The notes beneath the pieces are model-generated. The model was not told where the DNA came from, made no database searches, and was given only the letters and a program-made list of their open reading frames with translations. DNA of 6,571 bases from Waddliaceae bacterium (GTDB taxonomy: Bacteria; Chlamydiota; Chlamydiia; Chlamydiales; SLFE01), in assembly GCA_007124415.1 (NCBI GenBank), contig SLFE01000187.1, positions 1 through 6,571 on the forward strand, read 5' to 3'. Below, in pieces: positions 1 to 6,449 of this stretch. Each line of letters begins with the position of its first letter. The stretch's first letter is position 1. A program made the position numbers and the translations under genes.

Positions 1-905
1 ATGTCGATTAACTTCAATAGGGGCGGATTTTTGTTTTGATCGAGTATTAAGCAGAGGCCGTCTTTTAAAAAGTCGATGACTTGAATATTTTCCGAAGGGA
101 TTCTGATGGACCCTACAGGGGCTTGGAGCCTGAATCGATCGCTGTCTGCGATTTTTTGAGCTGAAAGGATCATATGATTCGGGCTCGCCGGCTCTTTGAT
201 CACTCTGTATAGTATCTTGTCGACAATCGTGATATCGGGGCAGCGGGTAAAGCGGTAGTTTCTCCCCGATTTGTCGATGAGGACCTGCTCTTTTTGCCCG
301 GGGAATTTAAAGCAGGCGAACTCTCCGTAAAAATGTACGAATCCGGGCGGAGTTTGCTTTATTGCCCACGTTTTTTCCGTGACGCTTCCGATGCAAAGGG
401 TTCTTTTCAAGTCGATCCTGGTGATGAAATAACAGGTTCCCATGGGAGTGATGCATACTTTGTCAAAAGGGGAGCAGACCGGCTGGGGCAGAGTGATGAA
501 CGTTAAAGGCTGCCCTGTCTCGATATCGAGAAGTGACGCTTTCTTTTTATCTGCGTAGATCATTAGCATCCCATGCGGGGTCTTTATGTTGCGAAGGAAT
601 CCCTCTTTCAAGGGCTTCCACCATTGCAATCGTCCCGTTGTCTTGTGAAATGCGGCGATGACGTTCATTGATCCTTGCCCGTCTTCTGTCAATATTTTGA
701 TTTTCCTTCCTCCTAAAATGGTGGTCTCGGTAATGATCACGTTTGCGAAAAGATCGAAGGCAACTCTTCTGCATGTTGACGAATGTTGTTCAAATTTGCC
801 GGGATAAGGCGATTCAATCTGCTCGAAGATCCCTTGGTAGGAAAAAATCGGTTTGTTCGAGCTGGTTTTCGAGTCAGGCGGCAATATGGGCGGGGAAGGG
901 ATCAT
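1..905 (-). CDS. Unrecognised protein with beta-propeller-like repeats, co-transcribed with Tad pseudopilins (3' end beyond window)
   Basis: On the minus strand an ATG at 905-903 opens a frame that stays open to base 1, giving 301 residues with no stop, so the gene is cut by the window edge. A TGA directly precedes the ATG in the same frame, so translation cannot start earlier. The ATG overlaps the stop of the upstream pseudopilin gene (ATGA), and a purine-rich GGGAGAGG lies about 10 bases upstream; both point to translational coupling. No signal peptide or membrane segment is visible, so a cytoplasmic location is inferred. Residues 84-99 (AAFHKTTGRLQWWKPL) and 124-140 (SLLDIETGQPLTFITLP) resemble the aliphatic-x-TG-x-x-x-W/L blade ends of PQQ-like or WD-like propellers, and the rest is beta-rich with alternating hydrophobic strands. 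I do not recognise a family. Coupling to pilus genes suggests an accessory or regulatory role in the Tad system, which is inference only. The coding call is firm and the fold is tentative. Confidence 0.8.
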   Translation of the reverse strand, partial: MIPSPPILPPDSKTSSNKPIFSYQGIFEQIESPYPGKFEQHSSTCRRVAFDLFANVIITETTILGGRKIKILTEDGQGSMNVIAAFHKTTGRLQWWKPLKEGFLRNIKTPHGMLMIYADKKKASLLDIETGQPLTFITLPQPVCSPFDKVCITPMGTCYFITRIDLKRTLCIGSVTEKTWAIKQTPPGFVHFYGEFACFKFPGQKEQVLIDKSGRNYRFTRCPDITIVDKILYRVIKEPASPNHMILSAQKIADSDRFRLQAPVGSIRIPSENIQVIDFLKDGLCLILDQNKNPPLLKLID

Positions 906-1414
906 TCAAGGCACACCTCTCCCTGCCATTCAACAAGGAAGGCTCTTCGGTTGTCTTTGGAAGATACGGATGTTGTGGTTGCCGGAAGTCTTTGGAAAAA
1001 CGGCAAATCGATGTTGCCGAAAATAGCTGTGAGTCCGGTAGGATTGCCATCACTGTCTGTTGGGCGCGCTATGTCGACTCTCACTGCATTGAGTGCGTCT
1101 TCGCTGTCTGCTGTGAAGACGCAGCTTTCCCACCGGCCGACAGTCGCTGTGACGGACCCTGCATCTATCGGCCTGCCCAGCCAGGTGTGTCTTGTGGCTA
1201 TATCCAGAGCCATATCAATTGCCCTTTGAGGGTCGTCCGGGTTGAGGCGAAGTGTTTCAGCTCCCGAAAGGGAAGCTCCGTCGGCAGCGTTGTACCACCC
1301 CGCTTGAATGACATTGACAAGGCCGTTGTTGATTAATAGCATGAGATAAACAAAGAAAAACATAAGAATGAAGATTTCAAGAATCAGCATTCCTCTTATC
1401 TTCTTAACTTTCAT
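902..1414 (-). CDS. Short TadG-like pseudopilin of the Tad pilus
   Basis: This is a 170-residue protein with a short basic leader (MKVKKIRG), then a hydrophobic segment at about 9-29, then a soluble, presumably periplasmic domain. G8 followed by E13 (GMLILE) matches the G-x4-E site cut by prepilin peptidases in Flp pilins and TadE/TadF pseudopilins. Just after the membrane segment, NAADGASLSGA at 42-52 strongly resembles the LQNAADAAALAGA signature of the TadG N-terminal (Tad) domain. Full TadG proteins are usually much longer and often carry a von Willebrand A domain, which is absent here. I chose the ATG at 1414 because it forms TAATG with the upstream stop and has GGAAG 8 bases upstream. 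An ATG 15 bases earlier (1429) stays in frame but has no ribosome site and would spoil the short leader. A minor pilin or assembly-tip role is inferred; it could equally be called TadF-like. Confidence 0.82.
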   Translation of the reverse strand: MKVKKIRGMLILEIFILMFFFVYLMLLINNGLVNVIQAGWYNAADGASLSGAETLRLNPDDPQRAIDMALDIATRHTWLGRPIDAGSVTATVGRWESCVFTADSEDALNAVRVDIARPTDSDGNPTGLTAIFGNIDLPFFQRLPATTTSVSSKDNRRAFLVEWQGEVCLE

Positions 1415-1989
1415 TAAAAATTCTTCCACATTTTAAACATAAAAACAATAACGGTGTAATTTTCCGAATCCTCTCCTGTAAAGCCGAAGAGAAGGGCGGG
1501 CAGGTCCCCGAAAATCATGGTTTTGTGGAAGGGAATTGAAATTATTGCTCCGATGTAGCGCTGCTTGTCGTCTTGAGGAAAATTTCCTTGAGGTATGTCG
1601 AAGCCGGTTATATCGTTTATATAATTGACGGTCACGCTCACAGAGTCGACAAAATCTTCTCTATATCCTAAATCGGTTAAGTAGGATTTTGCTTTTGCAG
1701 TGGCCATTTCCCTCAAAAAATCCAGGGATTGCGAGTTAGGGCCGGTGGAGGGAGCATTGGGGCCGCGGTGCTTGACGGCTGTAAATCTTGCTGCTTGATA
1801 GCCGGCAGCAATGAGATTGCTCCTCACATTGAGATGCCACATATATTCAAGGCCGCCCAGTGTGATAGCGATAAAGGGAAGCAGTACGAGCGCCATTTCG
1901 ATGAGCGCGCCACCCCTCTGCCGGTTTTCAGTGCATTTTTTTTTCAAAATTTTCCGCATCTTATAAGGCTGCACCCCTTGAAAAGGCAT
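1414..1989 (-). CDS. tadE: TadE-type pseudopilin
   Basis: This 191-residue protein has the TadE layout: a basic leader, then RQRGGALIEMALVLLPFIAI with the conserved Glu (E31) at the start of a membrane helix at about 28-48, then a periplasmic domain. G26 with E31 gives the G-x4-E prepilin-peptidase site. TadE pseudopilins are processed like the Flp pilin and are needed for pilus assembly. After the helix, GGLEYMWHLNVR and the following AGYQAAR closely match the second TadE-type protein at 5813-6217, so the two are probably paralogues. It is the first gene of the left (minus-strand) arm and is joined to the next gene by TAATG. The start is uncertain. The ATG at 1989 has GAGGG only 2 bases upstream, and Met11 (1959) would give a shorter, more typical leader. 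The family call is firm. Confidence 0.88.
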   Translation of the reverse strand: MPFQGVQPYKMRKILKKKCTENRQRGGALIEMALVLLPFIAITLGGLEYMWHLNVRSNLIAAGYQAARFTAVKHRGPNAPSTGPNSQSLDFLREMATAKAKSYLTDLGYREDFVDSVSVTVNYINDITGFDIPQGNFPQDDKQRYIGAIISIPFHKTMIFGDLPALLFGFTGEDSENYTVIVFMFKMWKNF

Positions 1990-2003
1990 TCCCTCGAATT
2001 TTT

Positions 2004-2032
2004 ATCCTACTTGTTTAAAAATTTTCTTTAAA
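2004..2032 (-). promoter_or_regulatory. Candidate promoter for the left (tadE) arm
   Basis: Read on the minus strand, a -35-like TTTAAA (2032-2027) and a -10-like TAGGAT (2009-2004) are separated by 17 bases. Each matches the sigma-70 consensus at 4 of 6 positions. Initiation would fall near 1997, only about 8 bases before the ATG at 1989, which would favour a downstream tadE start at 1959. This is a consensus match only. Confidence 0.3.
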
Positions 2033-2039
2033 GTAGATT
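2011..2039 (+). promoter_or_regulatory. Candidate promoter for the right (cpaF) arm
   Basis: TTGTTT (2011-2016) and TAGATT (2034-2039) are spaced by 17 bases and lie about 27 bases before the cpaF start. They match consensus at 3/6 and 4/6 positions. The candidate overlaps the oppositely directed tadE candidate, and the two -10 elements sit in the arms of a CTACTT/AAGTAG dyad (2007-2012 and 2031-2036). This is a consensus match only. Confidence 0.3.
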
Positions 2040-2065
2040 TTAGAAAAGATCCATAGGAATTTATA

Positions 2066-3409
2066 ATGATAGACTTGTCCATAGAAGATAAGGAAAAGCA
2101 AGAACAATATATGGAATATCTCCGGAAGGTCCGGAGCCTCCATACAGAACTTCTGGAGTGTCTCAACTACGATGAAATGCGCAGTTTGGATTCCGACGAT
2201 GAAGCTAAAAGAGAGTTTTTAGAAAAGGAAATTAAAAAACTCTTAAAAAAAACCAAGACTCCCGATGTTTCCCCCGACGACGCAGAGCTTGTGCAAGCGA
2301 TCATTGACGAAATGCTTGGTTTCGGCCCTCTTGAAATTCTTCTCAGAGATGCCGGGGTTACCGATATTTTTGTGAATGCACCCGACAGGATCTTTGTCGA
2401 GAGCAAGGGGCGGGTGCGCAGAACCTGGGTGCGGTTTGTCGACAATGAGCACATTTACCGACTGGTGCAAAGGGTTGCATCGCAATCGGGAAGGCACCTT
2501 GATTTGGGCACTCCCTACCTTGATTCCAGCCTTGCCGACGGCAGCCGCCTCCATGCCATCATTCCTCCTCTTGCCGCCGACGGCATCAAGGTTTCTGTCC
2601 GTAAATTTTTGTTTAAAAAACTATCAATAGACAGCATAGTCGAGGGGGGCAGTCTTACAGAAGGGATGGCAAAATTGCTTAAGATCGCAGTCAAATCCCG
2701 TTTCAACATTGTCATCTGCGGCGGAACCGGTTCGGGAAAAACCACGCTGCTCAATTCTTTGCTCGACTCCATTCGCGACGGGGAAAGAGTCATCACCATT
2801 GAAGACACGCCCGAGCTTGAGCCGACGCACGGCCATATAGTCCGCCTTATCACAAGAGCTCCCAACCCGGAAGGAAAAGGGGGTGTCGGTCAGGACACTC
2901 TGATGATCAACGCTCTTCGTATGCGTCCCGACAGGGTTGTGCTCGGCGAGCTTCGCGGAGCCGAAGCGTTCAACCTCCTTCACGCCATGAACACAGGACA
3001 GGACGGTTCGATGGTGACGTTGCACGCCAGCGGAACAGAGGAGGTCCTGGCCCGCCTCCTCAACATGATTTTAATGGCCAAGTACAGCTTGTCTGTGGAA
3101 AGCGTCAGGCAGCAGATCGCAGGCGCCCTCGACCTTGTCATCCACGTCGCCAGGCTTGTCGACGGTTCCAGAAGAGTGATGAGCATCGCGCAGATTTCCA
3201 GAGATAAAAATGACGAGATGAAAGTGGATATGCTCTTTAGGTTCAACGTCGAAAAGATCAGCGAAAAAGAAATGAAGGGACATTTTAAGCAATACCAGCC
3301 GACCGTCTCGTCCAGAATGAGGGACAAGCTCGTCAATGCGGGCCTCTATGAAGAGTATCTCGATATTTTTCCTGATAAAGAAAAAGTGAGATACCCTGAA
3401 GAATTATAA
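2066..3409 (+). CDS. cpaF: Tad pilus assembly ATPase CpaF/TadA (type II/IV secretion ATPase family)
   Basis: This 447-residue cytoplasmic ATPase hydrolyses ATP to drive Flp pilus assembly at the TadB/TadC membrane platform. The N-terminal 65 residues are charged and helical. The family N-terminal domain follows (about 75-190; FGPLEILLRDAGVTDIFVN at 86-104), then the RecA-like ATPase core. Visible motifs in order are Walker A GGTGSGKTT (219-227, Lys225), the Asp box RVITIEDTPEL (241-251), Walker B VVLGELRG with Glu295 (291-298), and the His box TGQDGSMVTLHA (310-321). All key residues are intact and the length is normal for CpaF. AGGAA 6 bases upstream supports the ATG. It is the first gene of the right arm, 14 bases ahead of the platform gene. 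The ATPase call is very secure, and the Tad assignment rests on the sequence style and on neighbouring pseudopilin genes. Confidence 0.96.
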   Translation: MIDLSIEDKEKQEQYMEYLRKVRSLHTELLECLNYDEMRSLDSDDEAKREFLEKEIKKLLKKTKTPDVSPDDAELVQAIIDEMLGFGPLEILLRDAGVTDIFVNAPDRIFVESKGRVRRTWVRFVDNEHIYRLVQRVASQSGRHLDLGTPYLDSSLADGSRLHAIIPPLAADGIKVSVRKFLFKKLSIDSIVEGGSLTEGMAKLLKIAVKSRFNIVICGGTGSGKTTLLNSLLDSIRDGERVITIEDTPELEPTHGHIVRLITRAPNPEGKGGVGQDTLMINALRMRPDRVVLGELRGAEAFNLLHAMNTGQDGSMVTLHASGTEEVLARLLNMILMAKYSLSVESVRQQIAGALDLVIHVARLVDGSRRVMSIAQISRDKNDEMKVDMLFRFNVEKISEKEMKGHFKQYQPTVSSRMRDKLVNAGLYEEYLDIFPDKEKVRYPEEL

Positions 3410-3423
3410 CTGTTTAAAGGTTT

Positions 3424-4929
3424 ATGAGCGAATCGGAAGAAAAGCCCTCTTTTATCGAGGAAATGAAAAACGACTATATCGTACGTCCTTCTTTTTTGAA
3501 GACGGTCGGCTATATCAATATTTTGGCCATATATGTTGTCATTTTGATTCTTGTGTCAGGTATCGAAGTCAGTTACTGGTACCTGCTTCTCTATCCCGTG
3601 GCAATTTTCGTTGTCCGCCACATAAGAAGGTCCCACCACAACCAACAGCTGATTGTCACCCAGCACCGCATTCCCTTTTTTACCGACTCCTTGGCCAACG
3701 CTTTATCTGTTGGAGGGACGCTTCAGCAGGCTTTTTCCCAATCGGTTTATTACTTGCGGGGTGATTTCAAGGAAGATTTCGAAGACGTGATGCTCAAAAG
3801 CTCATTGGGCAAAGATATCGGAAAACTTTTGAGAAATCTTGATAAGAAATATCCGAAAACCGGCTTGAGATACCTCATCAGCCTTTTAGAAGAATATCGA
3901 GATCTCGGCGTGGGCATCAGCCCTCTCTTAAAAAAAATCGCCCATGCGCTTAAAATCAAAGAGGGAGAACAGGAAAAAATCAGAGCGATTTTGGCTGGGG
4001 GGAGCGGCTATGCGAAACTGACGGTTATTGTTTTTCTTCTCTCTTTTCTTGTCTTTGGGCTTTTGATGCAGGATCAAATCGAGATGCTTTTGTCTCCGAC
4101 TTTAAGGCCGATATTTTTAGGTTTTGTCTCATGGTCTGCGCTCGGGCTTATTATAGTGGTCCGCATCACGTCGATAGAGTTTTCCAATCATTACGCCCTC
4201 CGTCCCTACGTAAAATCTTTTATGGGTAAAATTCAATGGACGATCAACAAGCTTCTTGTATACAGTGGGCTGGACCGCCATTTGCCTCTCTCTATTTGGC
4301 GGCGGATTTTCCTATTTATCCCTCTAATTTTCGGTGTGATAGCAGCTGTCGTCTCGACTCTCTATACAAGAGAGGTCATCTTTATCCTGTTGGCTTATGT
4401 TATCGGGATTTTGATCACCCGGTTTGCCCTGGAATTTATTCTTAAGGGACTGGTGGAAGATCAGTTGATTCAAGTGGTTGAAGTTTTTCCGGACTTCCTT
4501 CAGGTCTTCATTATCGGACTCAATTCAGGCTTGAATAATTACAATGCCCTTGAATTTGCCGAGGGGGCTTTAGAGGGGATGGCCCCTGATTTGCTCAAAA
4601 GAGAGATTTCAAGAACGAAGCAATCCATACTTTATGGCGACGATCCCGCCAACGCCTGGCAGCGGCTTGCCAATGACCTTCCCTTCGAATCGGTGAACGA
4701 TTTTTGCGAGATTATGGTTGTTTCTCCTTTGCATGGCGAGTCGATCAACAAGTCTATCGAGCAGATGATGACAACTTATGACGCTAAAAAATTGACCCTC
4801 ATAGAAAAAAAAGCAACAGCCCTTGGCCAGTATGTCATTCCTTTGATTGTTGTCGCCTTTTTTCCGCTCTTTCTCTTCGCTGTGTTCGGCCCTCTCTTCC
4901 TCAGAATGTCGCACCTCTTCAATATGTAA
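3424..4929 (+). CDS. TadB-TadC-like inner-membrane platform protein (two GspF/T2SSF domains fused)
   Basis: This 501-residue membrane protein appears to combine TadB and TadC, which are normally two separate genes of roughly 300 residues each. The first half has two hydrophobic segments (about 28-48 and 51-67), a cytoplasmic T2SSF-type helical domain (about 82-195; IPFFTDSLANALSVGGTLQQAF), then segments at 199-216 and 228-248. The second half repeats the plan: segments at 296-314 and 316-333, a T2SSF domain (about 345-465; FPDFLQVFIIGLNSGLNNYNALEFA, shown as 354-378), and a final segment at 470-492 ending FFPLFLFAVFGPLF. TadB and TadC form the platform that couples CpaF to pilin extrusion, and a fusion would fix them at 1:1. 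AAAGG lies 3 bases before the ATG. No frameshift or internal stop is seen. The family is sure; the fusion reading comes from the domain layout. Confidence 0.9.
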   Translation: MSESEEKPSFIEEMKNDYIVRPSFLKTVGYINILAIYVVILILVSGIEVSYWYLLLYPVAIFVVRHIRRSHHNQQLIVTQHRIPFFTDSLANALSVGGTLQQAFSQSVYYLRGDFKEDFEDVMLKSSLGKDIGKLLRNLDKKYPKTGLRYLISLLEEYRDLGVGISPLLKKIAHALKIKEGEQEKIRAILAGGSGYAKLTVIVFLLSFLVFGLLMQDQIEMLLSPTLRPIFLGFVSWSALGLIIVVRITSIEFSNHYALRPYVKSFMGKIQWTINKLLVYSGLDRHLPLSIWRRIFLFIPLIFGVIAAVVSTLYTREVIFILLAYVIGILITRFALEFILKGLVEDQLIQVVEVFPDFLQVFIIGLNSGLNNYNALEFAEGALEGMAPDLLKREISRTKQSILYGDDPANAWQRLANDLPFESVNDFCEIMVVSPLHGESINKSIEQMMTTYDAKKLTLIEKKATALGQYVIPLIVVAFFPLFLFAVFGPLFLRMSHLFNM

Positions 4930-4982
4930 TAATTAACAGTTCAAAAAATTATTCTTCTTCAGTAATATGAAAATTTAACTAT

Positions 4983-4987
4983 AAGGG
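4983..4987 (+). promoter_or_regulatory. Ribosome binding site deciding the prepilin peptidase start
   Basis: AAGGG lies 8 bases before the ATG at 4996. It overlaps or abuts an in-frame GTG at 4987, so it cannot serve that codon. This favours the ATG at 4996 as the start. Confidence 0.6.
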
Positions 4988-4995
4988 TGCAAAAC

Positions 4996-5799
4996 ATGCT
5001 TGCTGTTTTTAACGTGATTGCCTTTTTTCTGCTCGGAGCGTTCATTGGCAAATTCATGGCCTTCACATCCAAGTATCTGCCTAAGATTCTTTTAGACGAG
5101 ATCGGCGAGCCGGACGATGTCTGGAAGTGGTTTTTTCAAAAGCCCCACTGCAGAAGCTGCCGTCATCCCAGGACCCTGCCGGAAAGCTTGCCGATACTCG
5201 GTTATTTTATTCAAAAGGGAAAATGCCGCTATTGCCGCAAGCCGATCGGCTCGAAAGGAGTGTTTCTTGAGATTGCAATGGCTTTGATCTTTGGACTTTC
5301 GGTATTATTTTTCCCCTTGACGCTTCATATGATTTTCGTCTTCTTCATGACCGCTTTTCTGATTTTATGTTTTATCACCGATTTCGAACACGGCATACTC
5401 CCCGACCAATTCACCCAGCCAATGGTTTGGGCCGGTTTGATCGTTTCTTTAATCCCTCTTTTTATCCCGCCTGCCGAGGCGATCATCGGCGCTGCCGGAG
5501 GTTACGGGATTTTTTGGATCTTCAACGTGGCCTTTCGTTCCTATCGGGGCGTTGACGGGATGTATCCCGGCGATTTTAAACTCAACGCTGCGATAGGGGC
5601 GGGGCTTGGCTTTAAATGGGTTTTAGTCATTCTTGTGATTTCCTTTTTTCTTCTGATCCTTGTGACCGCAACGCAATTTTTCTTTGGGAAAAAGCAAAAT
5701 GATAAGAGTTTTCTGCGTCAGGAAGCCCCTTGGGGCTGTTATTCGTCTTTAGTGACGATAGTTATCCTTTATATTCTTTTAATTCAGGCGACGACTTAA
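4996..5799 (+). CDS. Prepilin peptidase, full-length PilD/GspO type (A24 family)
   Basis: This 267-residue polytopic inner-membrane aspartyl protease removes the leader from prepilins, here presumably the Flp pilin and the three pseudopilins. The N-terminal A24_N-type domain carries two cysteine pairs (C52-x2-C55 and C77-x2-C80), the zinc-type tetrad of PilD-like enzymes, which also N-methylate the mature pilin. The catalytic Asp pair is visible as D129 in FITDFEHGILPD (with D137) and D193 in GMYPGDFKL, a variant of the usual GxGDxKL. APWGCYSSL near the C-terminus corresponds to the family's PFGPxL. Most Tad loci use a short TadV/CpaA peptidase without the cysteine domain, so this full-length form is unusual here. 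I chose the ATG at 4996 over the in-frame GTG at 4987 from the ribosome site. It is separated from the platform gene by 57 AT-rich bases. The family is secure. Confidence 0.92.
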   Translation: MLAVFNVIAFFLLGAFIGKFMAFTSKYLPKILLDEIGEPDDVWKWFFQKPHCRSCRHPRTLPESLPILGYFIQKGKCRYCRKPIGSKGVFLEIAMALIFGLSVLFFPLTLHMIFVFFMTAFLILCFITDFEHGILPDQFTQPMVWAGLIVSLIPLFIPPAEAIIGAAGGYGIFWIFNVAFRSYRGVDGMYPGDFKLNAAIGAGLGFKWVLVILVISFFLLILVTATQFFFGKKQNDKSFLRQEAPWGCYSSLVTIVILYILLIQATT

Positions 5800-5812
5800 G
5801 CGGGGTAGACGT

Positions 5813-6217
5813 ATGAGAGTAGGAAAGCAGTTGATAAAAGGAGCGATCCTCCTTGAAGTCGCCCTCAGCTTTCTTATTAACATCCCCATTCTTATCGGGG
5901 GAATGGAGTATGGATGGTATCTCTATGTGCGTCAAGGATTTGTCAGCGCGGCAGGACAGGCGGTTCGAAAGTCCAAGCAGCAGGCGCACGAAGATGCGGC
6001 CCTGATTTGCCTTCATGGTTTTTTCATGCCTCAAATGATTATAAACGAGGCAAGCGTTGAAACCATCAGGTTCAACGAAGGAGGGAGAGTCCGCACTCAA
6101 CTGGTCACCGTTTCGGTTCCGCTATCGGAAGCTTTGCTTTTTCCAAACGATCCGGTTCAGCTGCTGGGCCTTGGCGATGGAACAATAACCGAGAGCGCAA
6201 CTCAATTAATTGATTAG
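5813..6217 (+). CDS. Second TadE-type pseudopilin
   Basis: This 134-residue protein has a short basic leader, then KGAILLEVALSFLINIPILI. G10 with E15 gives the G-x4-E processing site, and the membrane helix spans about 11-33. The segment just after it, GGMEYGWYLYVRQGFVSAAGQAVR, matches the equivalent part of the TadE-type protein on the opposite strand (GG-x-EY-x-W-x-L-x-VR, then AG-x-QA-x-R), so the two are likely paralogues. The rest is a compact soluble domain of about 95 residues, shorter than in its paralogue. GGGG 7 bases before the ATG supports the start, and the gap to the peptidase gene is 13 bases, so co-transcription is likely. It probably acts as a minor pilin in Flp pilus assembly. 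It could serve as the TadF of this locus; the sequence does not separate TadE from TadF. Confidence 0.85.
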   Translation: MRVGKQLIKGAILLEVALSFLINIPILIGGMEYGWYLYVRQGFVSAAGQAVRKSKQQAHEDAALICLHGFFMPQMIINEASVETIRFNEGGRVRTQLVTVSVPLSEALLFPNDPVQLLGLGDGTITESATQLID

Positions 6218-6254
6218 ACACTAGTACATTGTGTAAAAAGTTCTTTAATTATCT

Positions 6255-6282
6255 GTCGCAATCTTCACCTTCCTGCTGCGAC
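6255..6282. repeat. Internal hairpin 1 of the palindromic element
   Basis: GTCGCA (6255-6260) pairs exactly with TGCGAC (6277-6282) around a 16-base loop, with a possible extra G-U pair outside it. It competes with a GCAA/TTGC extension of the outer stem (6258-6261 with 6347-6350). Confidence 0.5.
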
Positions 6283-6286
6283 GTTC

Positions 6287-6319
6287 GACCTCGAAAACTT
6301 TACTAAGTTTCCTTCGGTC
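6287..6319. repeat. Internal hairpin 2 of the palindromic element
   Basis: GACC (6287-6290) pairs with GGTC (6316-6319). Inside it GAAAACTT (6293-6300) pairs with AAGTTTCC (6305-6312) with one mismatch, leaving a 4-base loop. Transcription from either strand would give a stable stem inside the larger palindrome. Confidence 0.5.
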
Positions 6320-6391
6320 TCCACGTCATCAACAGGACGGCGAACCTTGCACCACCTAATTTAAAAAACTTTTTACACACTGTACTAGCAA

Positions 6392-6419
6392 AGAAGCCTC
6401 TTTTAATAAAGAGGCTTCT
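6392..6419. terminator. Hairpin terminator between the convergent Tad arm and flp
   Basis: The arms AGAAGCCTCTTT (6392-6403) and AAAGAGGCTTCT (6408-6419) pair perfectly over 12 bp with a TAAT loop. The stem lies 30 bases beyond the flp stop on the minus strand and after the right-arm pilus genes on the plus strand, so it can act in both directions. The T-runs are short on both sides: the minus-strand stem ends TTCT followed by TTGCT, so strength is uncertain. Confidence 0.7.
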
Positions 6420-6449
6420 GCTTATTCAGAGGTTTATTTGCTTTTGCTA

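Larger units (their letters stand above)
6224..6385. mobile_element. MITE-like palindromic element, IS630/Tc1-mariner type, inserted at CTAG
   Basis: The element is 162 bp and has no coding capacity. Its ends are inverted copies: GTACATTGTGTAAAAAGTT at the left and GTACAGTGTGTAAAAAGTT read inward from the right. The arms (6224-6248 and 6361-6385) agree at 23 of 25 positions. The flanks are CTA on the left (6221-6223) and TAG on the right (6386-6388), so the site reads as CTAG split with its TA duplicated. TA duplication is the hallmark of IS630/Tc1-mariner transposition, and CTAG is the preferred IS630 target. No transposase is present, so mobility would depend on one elsewhere. The interior can fold into two further hairpins (6255-6282 and 6287-6319). 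It begins 6 bases after the stop of the preceding gene. Confidence 0.7.

Noticed and set aside
294..774. Small frames at 294-506 (plus) and 547-774 (minus)
   Set aside because: Both overlap the long minus-strand frame 905-1, which has better start context and operon fit. Their peptides are of low complexity with no domain features.
743..1336. Plus-strand open frames of 197 and 148 codons (743-1336 and 783-1229)
   Set aside because: They lie opposite the TadG-like gene and the propeller-like gene, have no recognisable motif and are rich in Cys and Arg as antisense shadows tend to be.
2167..3336. Several minus-strand frames of 73-133 codons
   Set aside because: All are antisense to cpaF, whose motifs are intact.
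4930..4986. Possible promoter or terminator in the 57-base AT-rich gap before the peptidase gene
   Set aside because: No convincing -35/-10 pair and no stable hairpin; only short AT-rich partial repeats.
5762..6100. Minus-strand frame of 112 codons
   Set aside because: Antisense to the second TadE-type gene, which has a clear family signature and ribosome site.
6218..6449. tRNA, small gene or CRISPR unit in the intergenic region
   Set aside because: No tRNA-like cloverleaf with T-loop sequence, no spaced direct repeats and no supported open frame. The palindromic element and the terminator explain the structure seen.
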